64,000 nt of DNA from Flavobacterium sp. SLB02. Lineage in GTDB: Bacteria > Bacteroidota > Bacteroidia > Flavobacteriales > Flavobacteriaceae. Made by a program: the position numbers and the translations under genes. This document shows positions 44,652 to 54,112 of the stretch, one piece after another. Location of the stretch: assembly GCF_009664855.1 (NCBI RefSeq), contig NZ_CP045928.1:2350049-2414048 (forward strand), given 5' to 3'. The notes below the pieces were generated by a model, which searched no databases, was not told the DNA's origin, and saw only the letters and a list, made by a program, of their open reading frames with translations. Every line of letters begins with the position of its first letter. The stretch's first letter is position 1.

Positions 44652-47330
44652 ATGAAAAAAACATATACAATAATACTATCTATTTTGGCACTTTCTGTTT
44701 TCAGTCAGCAGCAACCTGCCACAATAAAATTAACAGCAGAAAAACTGCATTCAAGAGTCCGTGAATGGCCTTATCCTGTAAACGGAATTACAGTTCCTAC
44801 CAATGCTCCCGCCTTATTATGGCCTGCAACCAATGGAAAAGAAATGGTAAAACCAATGGAAAGCGGCAGTGAAGTTACCGAAGATCCAAATATTGGTAAT
44901 GTGCACTACAAAGTAATGCTGGCCAGCGATAAAAACTTCGGCAATGATTTGATAACAAGTGCTGAACAGCGCTGGGCCGTTTACCCATTGCACCAATCCT
45001 TAAAAGCCGGAAAATGGTACTGGAAATACGGTTACGCCCTAAAAGACAGCAATCAATGGACATGGTCTCCGATCTACGATTTTGTAGTTGACAACAAATA
45101 TAACAATGAAAAAGTATCACCGCCAATAAGCGAGGTTTTAAAACGCAACGAAGGAGCACATCCGCTTTTATGGGATATGGACAGTATTGGCGAAGATTTT
45201 TATAAAAACAATCTGGATAATCCCGAAGCTAAAAAATTTATCGCTTACGCGGAAAAACTAATTCTGGCACCGCTCCCAACAGAAAAACCCCAAAGAGTAA
45301 TTGATACTACAGGCAAAAATAAATTAGAAAAAAAGATTATTGTAGAAAGAATGTACCATGGTTTTGGTGATGCTGTTGGGACTCCTGTTCGTAATTTATG
45401 CATCGCCTATCAACTGACCAAAGACGAACGTTTTATTCAGGACGCTAAACGCAGAGCCTTAAACATTGCCGCCATGAACCCAAACGGATTGGCTACAGGC
45501 GACGATTTTACAAGCGGTGCTGTACTCGAAGCTTTGGGCTGGTTTTATGATGCAGGATATCAATTTTTAACACCACAGGAAAAAGAAACATTCAAAAATA
45601 TCATTACCATCAGGGCGAAACGCGTTTACAATCATTTGCCTAACCGTTTTGAATTGCATGTAAGCGATAATCACGTTTGGCAAATTACACTACGAAATCT
45701 TGCGATAGCTACAGTAGCCGTAATTAATGATGTTCCAGAAGCCAAAGAATGGCTTACGTATATGTACGAAGTCTGGTCGGCACGTTTTCCGGTTCTGGGC
45801 ACTACAGATGGCGGCTGGCATGAAGGAAACGGCTATTTTAGAGTCAACTTTAAGTCGATTGTTTATTTATCACAAATGTTTGGTGATTTTAGCGGAGTTG
45901 ATTACTTCAAATTACCGTGGATGCAAAATCTTCCGTATTATATGCTGTACACACACCCAAACGGAGCTGCAAGTACTGCAATTGGCGACATGTGGGAGAA
46001 CATTCCGTACATCGTAAAAGGCGAAGCCTGGTTTGCAGATGCCCTGACTTATAAAATGAATAATCCGTGCTTAAACTGGTATGTGGGCGAAATAAAAAGA
46101 GATTATCCTGCCTATTATCACGGTACAGATGATTTCTTATTCTTTAGATTATTAAACTATAAACCCAACAGAAATTTGCCTGCAAATTCTCCTACTGACT
46201 TGCCTAAAACCCGCAAATTTGGAGATGTTGGTGTAGTAGCCATGCACGAAGATTTGGCTCATGGCGATAAAACCCTGAGCAGTTATTTGTTCAGCAGTCC
46301 ATTTGGTTCTTCGGGGCACGGACATGCTTCGCAGAATGCTTTTACCATCAATTACAAAGGAAAAGTAATTTTTGGAGGAACGGGTTATTATAGCAATTTT
46401 AGCGACAAGCACAATCTTTTATACTATAGAACATCAAAAGCTTACAACACCATTTTAGCCGATAGTTTAAATCAAAAATTGGGTGAAGAAGGTTACGGAT
46501 GGATTCCGAGAGCTATTTCAGGAAAACACATTCAATATGCTTTGGGAGATGCCAGTAATGCTTACGGAGAAATTAAAAGCGAATTTTGGCTTGACAGATT
46601 CAAACAGATTAATGTTGTGCCGAATAAAGCCAATGGTTACGGAGATTCAGGAGTAACTTTATACCGCAGACATATGCTGCAATTAGAAGGCGGATATATT
46701 GTTTTGTATGATGAACTGGAAGCTAAAAATCCTGTAAAATGGACCACTCAGTTCCACTGCCCGTATTATACGATCGAAGGAGAAAATTCGGTGAAAGCCA
46801 AACAACAAAACTTCATTGTAAAAACAGACTTAGGAAATGTCAATGCAAGTGTATTTGCGAATAGTCCGCTAAAAATGGCAGTACATAACCAATTCTACGA
46901 AGCTGCCGTTAACTGGAATAAAGTCACCAATGATGAAGGTCAGATTAAAGAATTTAAAGACCAATGGCACGCCGGAATTACTTCTGAAGCGAAACAAAAA
47001 TTCAGGTTTCTAACCATTATTCAGATTAAAGATGGAAAAACAGAAGTCATCAAAACTATCGCAAACAACAATGGTTTATCGCATTTACAAGTTGGAGATT
47101 GGGATATTCAGGTGCAGTTAGACGGAGAAAAACCTGTCGCTTTACAAGTTTCAGGAAAAGCGGTAAAATCGCTATTTAGCTATGGTAATCTGCCTGTTAC
47201 ATTTCAAGGAAAAGCCTATTCACCTAAAATTGAAGGAAGTTCAGTATTGTTAGAATCAGAAGGTACTAAAGTAAATAAACAAGAAGCTATAGACGAATTG
47301 CCGGATGTGGCCAAATATGACAAAAATTAA
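44652..47330 (+). CDS. Heparinase II/III-type lyase with DUF4962 N-terminal domain (PL15-like)
   Basis: 892 residues with a signal peptide (to FSQQ). Residues about 25-150 look like the DUF4962 / fibronectin-like domain (VREWPYPVNGITVPTNAP, HYKVMLASD, WYWKYGYA), followed by an alpha toroid and the heparinase II/III C-terminal beta domain. Likely catalytic residues are N340-H341 (SDNHVWQ), a Tyr in HEGNGYFRVNFKS, and H556/H558 (GHGHASQN). The layout recalls exolytic PL15 enzymes of the Bacteroides heparin locus, so it may trim oligosaccharides in the periplasm. It is distinct from heparinase II of Pedobacter. Confidence 0.85.
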   Translation: MKKTYTIILSILALSVFSQQQPATIKLTAEKLHSRVREWPYPVNGITVPTNAPALLWPATNGKEMVKPMESGSEVTEDPNIGNVHYKVMLASDKNFGNDLITSAEQRWAVYPLHQSLKAGKWYWKYGYALKDSNQWTWSPIYDFVVDNKYNNEKVSPPISEVLKRNEGAHPLLWDMDSIGEDFYKNNLDNPEAKKFIAYAEKLILAPLPTEKPQRVIDTTGKNKLEKKIIVERMYHGFGDAVGTPVRNLCIAYQLTKDERFIQDAKRRALNIAAMNPNGLATGDDFTSGAVLEALGWFYDAGYQFLTPQEKETFKNIITIRAKRVYNHLPNRFELHVSDNHVWQITLRNLAIATVAVINDVPEAKEWLTYMYEVWSARFPVLGTTDGGWHEGNGYFRVNFKSIVYLSQMFGDFSGVDYFKLPWMQNLPYYMLYTHPNGAASTAIGDMWENIPYIVKGEAWFADALTYKMNNPCLNWYVGEIKRDYPAYYHGTDDFLFFRLLNYKPNRNLPANSPTDLPKTRKFGDVGVVAMHEDLAHGDKTLSSYLFSSPFGSSGHGHASQNAFTINYKGKVIFGGTGYYSNFSDKHNLLYYRTSKAYNTILADSLNQKLGEEGYGWIPRAISGKHIQYALGDASNAYGEIKSEFWLDRFKQINVVPNKANGYGDSGVTLYRRHMLQLEGGYIVLYDELEAKNPVKWTTQFHCPYYTIEGENSVKAKQQNFIVKTDLGNVNASVFANSPLKMAVHNQFYEAAVNWNKVTNDEGQIKEFKDQWHAGITSEAKQKFRFLTIIQIKDGKTEVIKTIANNNGLSHLQVGDWDIQVQLDGEKPVALQVSGKAVKSLFSYGNLPVTFQGKAYSPKIEGSSVLLESEGTKVNKQEAIDELPDVAKYDKN

Positions 47331-47373
47331 AACAAATAAGATGTTTGCTTTTTCTTTAAATTAGATGTTGTTT

Positions 47374-47455
47374 AAACACATAGAAACATCAATTTTAAAT
47401 GCTAAAAGAATGCAAAAAAGAAATACATTTCTTTCACATAGTCAATTATGTGCAT
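47374..47455. repeat. Dispersed palindromic intergenic element, partial copy B
   Basis: AAACACATAGAAACAT at 47374-47389 is the left arm seen at 41406; the right arm is degraded (CACATAGTCAATTATGTG at 47435-47452). It lies between the lyase and regulator genes. Confidence 0.5.
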
Positions 47456-47552
47456 TTACAATAAGTGAAACGCTTTTTTTAGTTACCAAAAAGCTATCAT
47501 TCTATTTTAAAACAGAAATAAGCATAAATAAAACCATTATAATACCACTTTC

Positions 47553-50500
47553 ATGAAGAAAACGATTGCCATTATTGCGTTTTTCTACATTTTTCTTTTT
47601 GCAGCCAAAAGCCATGCACAAGTTCAGGATCGATATTTTCGTAATATTTCGGTAGATAAAGGCTTGTCGCAAAGTTCAGTCTTTGCCATTCAGCAGGATA
47701 CTTTGGGCTTTATCTGGATTGGAACCCAGGACGGATTAAATCGTTACGACAGCAAGGGTTTCAAAGTGTATCGGCCAGTAAAAAATGTAAAAAACAGCCT
47801 GCAGTCGTATTACATCCGCAGTTTATTTACGGATCATAAAGAGCAATTATGGGTGGGCGGCAATCAGGGAATAAGCGTTTACAATTATAATACGGATAGT
47901 TTTACCAATTATCCGCTTCCGCGAAATATAGGCGAATGGTATATCTCCTCTATAACCGAAGACAAAGAGCATAGAATCTGGGCAAGTTCTATTGCGGGCG
48001 ATGTTTTTATGCTGGATCCAAAAGAGGAAAAATTTACGGCCGTAAAGTTCAATGCTTCTTCACATGAAATCAAAAAAATAGCGTATATCGGACTTTGGCA
48101 GCAGCAAATTATTCTGGGAACCGATGTTGGGCTTTTCAAACTCAATCCAAAAACGCATCAGCTGGCTAAAATTAATTTAGGAGTAAAAAAAACCTATATC
48201 AATGATGTTTACATAGATCGTAAAAAATTATGGGTCGCTACCGAAGGCCAGGGCGTGATTCAGTACAATGCTGAAAACGGACAGACTACTTCCCTGCTTC
48301 ATAGCACCGGAAACAATAGCATTGCCGATAATAATATTAGATGTGTTGGAAAAGATACCGAGGGAAATATCTGGCTGGGAACCTTTAAGGGATTGACTAT
48401 TTTCAATCCAGACAACAATTCTTTTACCAATTATTACCATCAAATCTCTCAGCCCTATACTATTAGTCAAAACTCTGTTCGCTGCTTTTTTAAAGACAAA
48501 CAAAACGGAATCTGGTTAGGAACCTATTATGGCGGTTTAAACTACTATCATAAAAACGATATCAAGTTCAATTTGCTAAGTCAAAACTCAGGAAAACCTT
48601 CTTTAAACGATGAAGTAATTGGCGTGATTAAACAAGATGTTAAAGGAAATTTCTGGATTGGAAGCAACGATAAAGGCCTAAATTACTGGAATAAAAACGC
48701 TAACACGATTACCTATTATTCGAACAGTGAAAATAATCCAAACAGTTTAAGTTCAAACAACATTAAAGCCATTGCATTCGATGATAACGGGAATGTTTTA
48801 ATTGGTACGCACAACGGCGGATTGAATTTATTGAACCCTAACAGTGGTTCTGTTCAGCGTTTTCGACATGACGAAAACAATCCCAACACAATTGCCGGAG
48901 ATTTGGTTTACAGCTTATTAAAAGATTCTAAAGGACGTATCTGGGTAGGTACCCGATCAGGATTAGACCAGTTTCATCCCGAAACCAAAACCTTTACGCA
49001 CATTCACTTAGACAAGGCCGGAAAGCGCCTGACATCAGACGATATTACGTTTTTGTTTGAAGACAGCAAACATCGAATCTGGATTGGAACCACAAACGGC
49101 GTAACACTGTTTTATCCTGATACACAATTATTTGGAAACATCGGACACGGAAAATTGAGCGACGATATTATAAACTGTATTACCGAAGATCAAAAACACC
49201 GAATCTGGCTTGGTACCAGAGAAGGTTTACGATTATATGATGAAGCCCAGGAATCATTCATTAGCTTTAAAACCGGAAAAGATTTCGTTAAGGAAACGAT
49301 TTACGGAATTGTTCCGGATGATGACGGAAACCTCTGGATATCAACCAACAGCGGACTGATCAAATTTAATCCTGATAAAGATGCTATGCAGACTTTTGAC
49401 GAAAGCGACGGTTTACAGAACAAGCAATTCAACGATTATGCTTTCTATAAAGCAAAAGACGGCATGCTGCTTTTTGGAGGTATAAAAGGGATTTCATATT
49501 TCTATCCGTCGATGATTAAACAGCAGCCGCTTCCTTTAAAACTAAGTTTTACAGGTTTAGAAGTTTTAAATAAAAACGTTGCGGTGGCAGATGAAACGGA
49601 CATTCTGGAGGAACATATCGACCAGACAAACGAACTGGAAATTGGACCGGAATACAAACAATTCAGTATCTTTTTTAATACCTTCAATTATATTTCATCG
49701 AACCGGACGTACTACTATTATAAGCTGGAAGGAATCGATAAAGACTGGCAGCGTACTGATGAACTAAAGGTGAGCTACAGTAATTTACCTGCAGGAAAAT
49801 ACTATTTCCAAATCAAGGCAATTGGTCCAAATGGCGAAACAAGTGCGGTGCGAAATTTAAAGATCAGCATACTCCCGCCCTGGTACAAAACAATTTGGTT
49901 TTCTTTGTTATTACTGGCCATTATCAGTACCGCAATATACATTGGTTTTCAAATCATAAAAGGACGAATAAAAGCCGTTGAGCAATTAAAATTAGAACGA
50001 ATTGACAAAGAAAGAGTGAGCTATATCAATCAGGTAAAAATGGATTTTTTTACTAATGTATCGCATGAACTAAGAACGCCTTTAACACTGATTTTAGCTC
50101 CTTTAGAAGAGTTATTAAAAATGCCTTTTGCAGATAAAATCTCTAAAAAGAAACATGAATTAATGTTCATCAATGCAAAAAGGCTTTACAATTTGGTCGA
50201 TCAGTTATTTGAGTTCAGAAAAACCGAAATGGGAACCCGTCAGCTTAAAGTTGGCAAAGGTGATATCGTGAGTTTTACGGAGGAAATCTTCGAATCGTTT
50301 AAACCTCTTTCTGAGAAAAACAGCATTCATTACACCTACCATTCCGAAGAATCACAGCTGTTATTTTATTTTGATAAAGACGCCATGGAAAAGATTTTAT
50401 TCAATCTTTTATCCAATGCATTTAAATATACCAAAACCGGTCAAAGCATTCATGTCGAATTAGTAAAGAAAAACGATACTGTACAAATAAAGGTCGCCGA

Positions 50501-51596
50501 CACGGGGGTCGGAATTAGCAAAGACGATCTCTCAAAAGTTTTTGATCGTTTTTATCAGGTAAACAACCGTGAGATGAATTTGGGTTCCGGTGTGGGATTG
50601 GCCTTTACAAAACGTTTGGTCGAATTGCATCACGGCGAAATTACAGCCGAAAGTACCATGCAGGAAGGAAGTATTTTTACTGTAACCATTCCGGTTTCAG
50701 ATCATATTTATAAAAACGATCAGCATGTAGAAGAGTCTGCTTATAATTTGTCGATCATATCGGATAATGAACTGGAAACAGACGATTCTTTATTGCCTGA
50801 AGAAAATGAAATAACCGAAAGAGATCAGCCTATAAAACTTTTAATTGTAGACGATAATAAAGAAATTATAGATTATCTGCAGGATTACTTCAGCAAAGTT
50901 TATGATGTTACCGTGGCCTATGATGGTCAGATGGCTTTAGACCTTTTAGAAATTCAGCCTTTTGATCTTATTATCAGTGACGTCATGATGCCGGAGCTCG
51001 ATGGTTTGCATTTTTGTAAAAAGGTAAAACAGAACATTAATACCTCGCACATTCCGCTAATGCTTTTGACAGCCAGAAACGAAACCAGCCAACAGCTAAA
51101 AGGATTGGAAATGGGTGCCGACGATTATATCACAAAACCATTTTCGACTCCGTTACTGGCCGCAAAAATTACAAATTTGCTGCGTTCCCGTAAACGCTTA
51201 AAAGAATATTATTCGGTAGGAAAAGAAATGGTTCCCGAGAATATCGCTTTTAATACGCTTGATGAAGAATTTTTAAAACAAGCCATTCAGATTGTCGAAG
51301 ATCACCTGGCCGATTCTGAATTTTCAGTAGATCAATTCAGCAAAGAAATCGGAATGAGCCGCTCTAACCTTTACTTGAAGTTAAAGGCCATAACAGGCGA
51401 ATCTGCAATGGATTTTATCAAAAGAATCCGATTTAAAAAAGCAGTTGAACTCATGCAGAGTAAACGCTATACCATTGCGCAAATCACATATATGTGCGGC
51501 TTTAATTCGCCATCGTATTTCTCTACCGCATTCAAGCAGCATTACGGTTGTATGCCGAGCGAATATTTAGCAAAACTGGAAAACACAGAAGAATAA
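47553..51596 (+). CDS. Hybrid two-component system regulator (HTCS)
   Basis: 1347 residues in one chain. Order: signal peptide; periplasmic two-bladed propeller sensor made of about a dozen regulator-propeller repeats (GFIWIGTQDGLNRYD-type, about 30-680); Y_Y_Y domain (about 705-775); one transmembrane helix (about 780-800); histidine kinase with H838 (FTNVSHELRTPLTLI), ATPase boxes NLLSNAFKYTK and DTGVGISKDD; receiver with D1143 (ISDVMMPELDG) and KPF; AraC-type DNA-binding domain to the end (MSRSNLYLKLKAITGESAMD). It senses a locus-specific oligosaccharide and switches on the surrounding genes. Candidate binding sites carry ATTCAAAAC. Confidence 0.95.
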   Translation: MKKTIAIIAFFYIFLFAAKSHAQVQDRYFRNISVDKGLSQSSVFAIQQDTLGFIWIGTQDGLNRYDSKGFKVYRPVKNVKNSLQSYYIRSLFTDHKEQLWVGGNQGISVYNYNTDSFTNYPLPRNIGEWYISSITEDKEHRIWASSIAGDVFMLDPKEEKFTAVKFNASSHEIKKIAYIGLWQQQIILGTDVGLFKLNPKTHQLAKINLGVKKTYINDVYIDRKKLWVATEGQGVIQYNAENGQTTSLLHSTGNNSIADNNIRCVGKDTEGNIWLGTFKGLTIFNPDNNSFTNYYHQISQPYTISQNSVRCFFKDKQNGIWLGTYYGGLNYYHKNDIKFNLLSQNSGKPSLNDEVIGVIKQDVKGNFWIGSNDKGLNYWNKNANTITYYSNSENNPNSLSSNNIKAIAFDDNGNVLIGTHNGGLNLLNPNSGSVQRFRHDENNPNTIAGDLVYSLLKDSKGRIWVGTRSGLDQFHPETKTFTHIHLDKAGKRLTSDDITFLFEDSKHRIWIGTTNGVTLFYPDTQLFGNIGHGKLSDDIINCITEDQKHRIWLGTREGLRLYDEAQESFISFKTGKDFVKETIYGIVPDDDGNLWISTNSGLIKFNPDKDAMQTFDESDGLQNKQFNDYAFYKAKDGMLLFGGIKGISYFYPSMIKQQPLPLKLSFTGLEVLNKNVAVADETDILEEHIDQTNELEIGPEYKQFSIFFNTFNYISSNRTYYYYKLEGIDKDWQRTDELKVSYSNLPAGKYYFQIKAIGPNGETSAVRNLKISILPPWYKTIWFSLLLLAIISTAIYIGFQIIKGRIKAVEQLKLERIDKERVSYINQVKMDFFTNVSHELRTPLTLILAPLEELLKMPFADKISKKKHELMFINAKRLYNLVDQLFEFRKTEMGTRQLKVGKGDIVSFTEEIFESFKPLSEKNSIHYTYHSEESQLLFYFDKDAMEKILFNLLSNAFKYTKTGQSIHVELVKKNDTVQIKVADTGVGISKDDLSKVFDRFYQVNNREMNLGSGVGLAFTKRLVELHHGEITAESTMQEGSIFTVTIPVSDHIYKNDQHVEESAYNLSIISDNELETDDSLLPEENEITERDQPIKLLIVDDNKEIIDYLQDYFSKVYDVTVAYDGQMALDLLEIQPFDLIISDVMMPELDGLHFCKKVKQNINTSHIPLMLLTARNETSQQLKGLEMGADDYITKPFSTPLLAAKITNLLRSRKRLKEYYSVGKEMVPENIAFNTLDEEFLKQAIQIVEDHLADSEFSVDQFSKEIGMSRSNLYLKLKAITGESAMDFIKRIRFKKAVELMQSKRYTIAQITYMCGFNSPSYFSTAFKQHYGCMPSEYLAKLENTEE

Positions 51597-51733
51597 CTCA
51601 ACTTAAACAACACAAATAAACTACTATACAATGAAAAACTACAGTCGTTCTTCTTAACGAAAATCTTTAAAAACTGAGCTTCTAAAAGGCTAAAATCAAT
51701 ACTGATTTATTATTCTGAAAAAGTATAATCTCG

Positions 51734-51747
51734 TACAAATGCAAAAC
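51734..51747 (+). promoter_or_regulatory. Candidate HTCS element before the DUF4861 gene
   Basis: TACAAATGCAAAAC differs from the shared core ACAAATTCAAAAC by one base and lies 85 bases before the start codon, similar to the GH88 and sulfatase copies. No -7 box is seen at the 20-base spacing. Confidence 0.35.
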
Positions 51748-51832
51748 TCATTTGGAATCGGGAAGCACAAGCTATGCCTTTTTTGAATGAATTTTAAAAA
51801 AAACACATTAAAAACAACAATTATTACCACTC

Positions 51833-52963
51833 ATGAAATTAGTCAAAATTCACTTTTTACTGGCTTTTATTTTGCCTTTCACTCTTATAGCACAATCAAA
51901 AGCAATTGTAACCATTCAGAATAATTCGGCTTTAAACCGAAAAGAATCGGTCATAGGCATAAAATGGACAACCGTGCTTTCCTCCTATTCACAAATCGAT
52001 ACGGCCAATTTTGTGGTGATTAACAGCATTACCAAAAAGCAAGTTCCTTTTCAGTTAGAACACAAAGGAAAAGCTGCAATTCAAAATCTATTGGTACAAG
52101 TTGATGTTAAAGCAAAAGCATCGCTCACACTTTCAATTCAAAAAGGAAAACCGAAAACGTTTGCAGCCAAAACCTATGCTCGCTTTGTTCCGGAACGATT
52201 GGATGATTTTGCCTGGGAAAATGACAAAATCGCCTTTCGCGCTTATGGGAAAGCATTAGAAAAAACCGAAGGAGACGCTTACGGTTATGATGTCTGGGTA
52301 AAAAGAACCAATAAATTAGTCTTAAACGACCGTTACAAACGAAACGATTATCATATCGATCATGGAGACGGATTAGATTATTATCATGTTGGTTATACAT
52401 TAGGCGCCGGCAATATGGCTCCGTACGTAAAGGATACTATTCGTTATTCAGGAAATTATCATCAATGGAAAGTTCTAGACAATGGCCCGTTACGATCTAC
52501 TTTTCAATTAATTTACGATACCTGGAATGCAGGAGGAATAAAAGTGACCGCTGTAAAAACGATCTCGCTGGATGCCGGCTCGCAACTCAACCGAATTGAA
52601 AACATTTACACAGTCAACGATAATAAACCCATGCCTGTTGTGGCTGGAATCATCAGACGTGAAAAGCAAGGCATAATTGGCTTAAACGAACAACAAGGAA
52701 TTATGAGTTACTGGGAACCGACTTTTGACAAAGAAGGAACTACAGCTGTTGCAATAATATTAAGCACTCCGGCAGAAAAAATGTGGGTCGATAAAGAGCA
52801 GTTACTAACCCAAACTTCGGTTAGGAACAATGAACCGATCGTGTATTATTCCGGTGCTGCCTGGGACAAAGCGGGTCAGATAACTAACTCAAAACAATGG
52901 CAGGATTACTTAGACCATTTCAATCAGGAAATTCAAAATCCTTTGATTGTAGTTATAAAATAA
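51833..52963 (+). CDS. Secreted DUF4861 protein
   Basis: 376 residues with a signal peptide (ends LIAQS). The DUF4861 pattern is clear: an N-terminal beta segment, FVPERLDDFAWENDKIAFRA, YDVWVKRTNKLVL, YHIDHGDGLDYYHVGYTLGA, and a final IQNPLIVVIK. DUF4861 proteins are secreted and common in loci for uronic-acid polysaccharides. Their activity is not established in my knowledge. Its place next to the regulator and before the uronate dehydrogenase suggests a role in handling an uronate oligosaccharide. Confidence 0.85.
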   Translation: MKLVKIHFLLAFILPFTLIAQSKAIVTIQNNSALNRKESVIGIKWTTVLSSYSQIDTANFVVINSITKKQVPFQLEHKGKAAIQNLLVQVDVKAKASLTLSIQKGKPKTFAAKTYARFVPERLDDFAWENDKIAFRAYGKALEKTEGDAYGYDVWVKRTNKLVLNDRYKRNDYHIDHGDGLDYYHVGYTLGAGNMAPYVKDTIRYSGNYHQWKVLDNGPLRSTFQLIYDTWNAGGIKVTAVKTISLDAGSQLNRIENIYTVNDNKPMPVVAGIIRREKQGIIGLNEQQGIMSYWEPTFDKEGTTAVAIILSTPAEKMWVDKEQLLTQTSVRNNEPIVYYSGAAWDKAGQITNSKQWQDYLDHFNQEIQNPLIVVIK

Positions 52964-52985
52964 AACGCGAACTATAGTATTAAAA

Positions 52986-53118
52986 AATAGAAACATATAC
53001 AGTGTAACTTTAAATAGTAGTTTAACTTATTTAAAATGCAAAAAGTGAGACTAAGTGAAAGAAAATATTTCTTTTTAATATCCTTTCATAGCACCAGAAC
53101 CTATGTTTGTATGTGTTT
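52986..53118. repeat. Dispersed palindromic intergenic element, copy C
   Basis: The left arm is worn (ATAGAAACATATAC near 52986). The interior TTTCTTTTTAATATCCTTT and the right arm AACCTATGTTTGTATGTGTT (53098-53117) match copy A at 41498-41544 closely. Another left arm (AAACACATAG) is at 53976, after the next gene. Confidence 0.55.
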
Positions 53119-53175
53119 CAATAATTACATTATCTAAAAAAAATCAAGATTACTAATAACCAAAAACTTAAAAAA

Positions 53176-53967
53176 ATGTCAATTAACTTATTTGATTTAA
53201 CGGGAAAAACAGCCCTCATTACAGGAGGAGTTCATGGTCTGGGAATGGCAATGGCCAAAGGACTTGGACATGCGGGTGCAAAAATTGTAGTAAACGATCA
53301 CTCGTCGCAGGAAGCTGTAGACAATGCCATAGCCGAATACAAAGCTGAAGGAATCGAAGCTTATGGATATCTATTTGACGTAACCGATGAAGCTGCTGTA
53401 ATTGCTACAATCAACAAAATAGAAGCTGAAGTTGGCCCAATAGATATTTTAATTAATAATGCCGGAATCATCAAAAGAACGCCTATTATAGAAATGGAGG
53501 TTGCCGATTTTGAAGCTGTAATCAAAGTAGATCTAACAGGCCCTTTTATTGTATCAAAAAATGTGGCAAAAGGAATGATCGAACGCGGTGGAGGAAAAAT
53601 TATTAACATGTGCTCGATGATGAGCGAATTGGGAAGAGATTCTGTAAGCGCCTATGCATCAGCAAAAGGCGGACTAAAAATGCTAACTAAAAACATGGCT
53701 ACGGAATGGGCCAAATTTAATATTCAGACGAACGGAATTGGTCCCGGTTATTTTGCTACAAGCCAGACCGCTCCTATTCGTGTAAACGGTCATCCGTTTA
53801 ACGAATTTATTATGGGCAGAACACCCGCAGGACGTTGGGGAGACCCGGATGATCTGCAAGGTGCGGCTATCTTTTTAAGTTCTAAAGCAAGCGATTTTGT
53901 AAACGGACACATCGTGTATGTCGATGGCGGAATTTTGGCTACCATAGGAAAACCTTCTAACGAGTAA
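53176..53967 (+). CDS. KduD-like SDR (2-deoxy-gluconate/gluconate dehydrogenase family)
   Basis: A 263-residue cytoplasmic oxidoreductase. NAD-binding TGGVHGLGMAMA, ILINNAGIIKRTPI, catalytic YASAKGG with Ser in CSMMSELG, and a final FVNGHIVYVDGGILATIG. The FDLTGKTALITGG opening and length fit KduD/gluconate 5-dehydrogenases. In this setting it would reduce the isomerised unsaturated uronate to 2-keto-3-deoxygluconate. The partner isomerase KduI and the KDG kinase and aldolase are not in the window, so they must lie elsewhere. Confidence 0.85.
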   Translation: MSINLFDLTGKTALITGGVHGLGMAMAKGLGHAGAKIVVNDHSSQEAVDNAIAEYKAEGIEAYGYLFDVTDEAAVIATINKIEAEVGPIDILINNAGIIKRTPIIEMEVADFEAVIKVDLTGPFIVSKNVAKGMIERGGGKIINMCSMMSELGRDSVSAYASAKGGLKMLTKNMATEWAKFNIQTNGIGPGYFATSQTAPIRVNGHPFNEFIMGRTPAGRWGDPDDLQGAAIFLSSKASDFVNGHIVYVDGGILATIGKPSNE

Positions 53968-54112
53968 CACTTTTTAAACACATAGCTCTCAATAGCTTTC
54001 AGAATAAAAAGCAGAAAAGATTAAAAAAATCTGCTAAATCTGCTAAATCTGCGTGAAAAATAAAAACACAAAGTATTAAAGATCTATTGACATATAAAAA
54101 AATGAAATTAAA

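Noticed and set aside
47365..47556. Open frame on the + strand before the HTCS gene
   Set aside because: It runs through the dispersed palindromic element and shows no protein-like pattern; the element explains the sequence.
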